DNA of 15,178 bases from DASXTW01 sp046726275 (lineage in GTDB: Bacteria; Actinomycetota; UBA4738), in assembly GCA_046726275.1 (NCBI GenBank), contig JBKPAF010000061.1:1-15178 (forward strand). Direction: 5' to 3'. Each line of letters starts with the position of its first letter. Position 1 is the first letter of the stretch. Below the pieces are notes generated by a model. That model made no database searches and was not told the origin of the DNA. It saw only the letters and a program-made list of their open reading frames with translations. Below are positions 15,041-15,178 of this stretch, piece after piece. Position numbers and translations under genes: made by a program.

Positions 15041-15177
15041 GGACCGTCTCCCCGACCGACCGTCGTGTCCGTCCGCCGCCACGGGACCCGGAGCGCCTGC
15101 ATCCCCGCCCGTTCGATCAGCTCCTCTGATCTGGCCTGGGCTTCCCCCATGACCTCATCCTCATCGACGAACGTACA
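15037..15177 (-). CDS. C-terminal end of an unknown gene, truncated by the window edge
   Basis: Leftward frame open from the window edge for 46 codons to the TGA at 15037-15039. The stop overlaps the hydrolase GTG start by four bases (GTGA), the same kind of junction as between the SDR and ATPase, which supports it being real coding sequence in the same operon. The visible residues are charged and helical in part (DEDEVMGEAQARSEELIER), then basic and Gly-rich at the end. I do not recognise the family from so short a tail. Confidence 0.6.
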   Translation of the reverse strand, partial: CTFVDEDEVMGEAQARSEELIERAGMQALRVPWRRTDTTVGRGDGP

Positions 15178-15178
15178 T

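Noticed and set aside
1..15178. CRISPR array, insertion sequence, phage or toxin-antitoxin genes
   Set aside because: No regularly spaced repeats, transposase, integrase or matching small gene pair was seen on either strand.

Overview
The window is GC-rich and gene-dense, with short intergenic gaps, many GTG starts, stop/start overlaps such as ATGA and GTGA, one apparently leaderless gene, and an F420-type luciferase-like oxidoreductase. Together these suggest an actinobacterium (Actinomycetota) or a similar high-GC lineage. That placement is an inference from style and gene families, not from a marker gene.

Left end (1-3361): a cytochrome bd-type quinol oxidase operon, cydA then cydB, is read leftward and runs off the window inside cydB. 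A 155-bp divergent gap separates it from a rightward gene for a secreted protein built from about three copies of a helical repeat. That gene ends directly against the next leftward gene.

Middle left (3362-5528): a leftward pair, a LysE/RhtB-type exporter followed by an F420-type luciferase-like oxidoreductase, is divergent from a MarR-family repressor. The 96-bp gap between them holds a TTGCA/TGCAA palindrome near the -35 position of both promoters. This looks like a classic MarR-controlled efflux/detoxification module. A complete tRNA-Leu(UAG) gene with its own promoter follows.

Right two-thirds (5543-15178): a catabolic-looking region. The main unit is a leftward run entering from beyond the right edge: the tail of an unknown gene, an alpha/beta hydrolase, an SDR dehydrogenase, a two-domain ABC ATPase, two ABC permeases, a BMP-family (PnrA-like) lipoprotein, and a Rieske non-heme iron oxygenase. 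Five of its junctions overlap by 1 to 4 bases, so it is probably one operon. A strong RNA hairpin separates the lipoprotein from the oxygenase. Beyond it lie a small rightward VOC-family gene and a leftward phytoene-dehydrogenase-like flavoprotein. The parsimonious reading is import of a small, possibly nucleoside-like or cyclic compound by the BMP-type ABC system, followed by oxygenation, dehydrogenation and hydrolysis. The substrate cannot be told from sequence.

The most interesting features are this importer-plus-oxygenase operon, which has no reductase partner in view, the MarR operator shared by two promoters, the intra-operon hairpin, and the secreted repeat protein. No CRISPR array, insertion sequence, phage gene or origin was seen. 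No gene-free stretch exceeds 300 bases; the longest is the 155-bp gap at 2259-2413.
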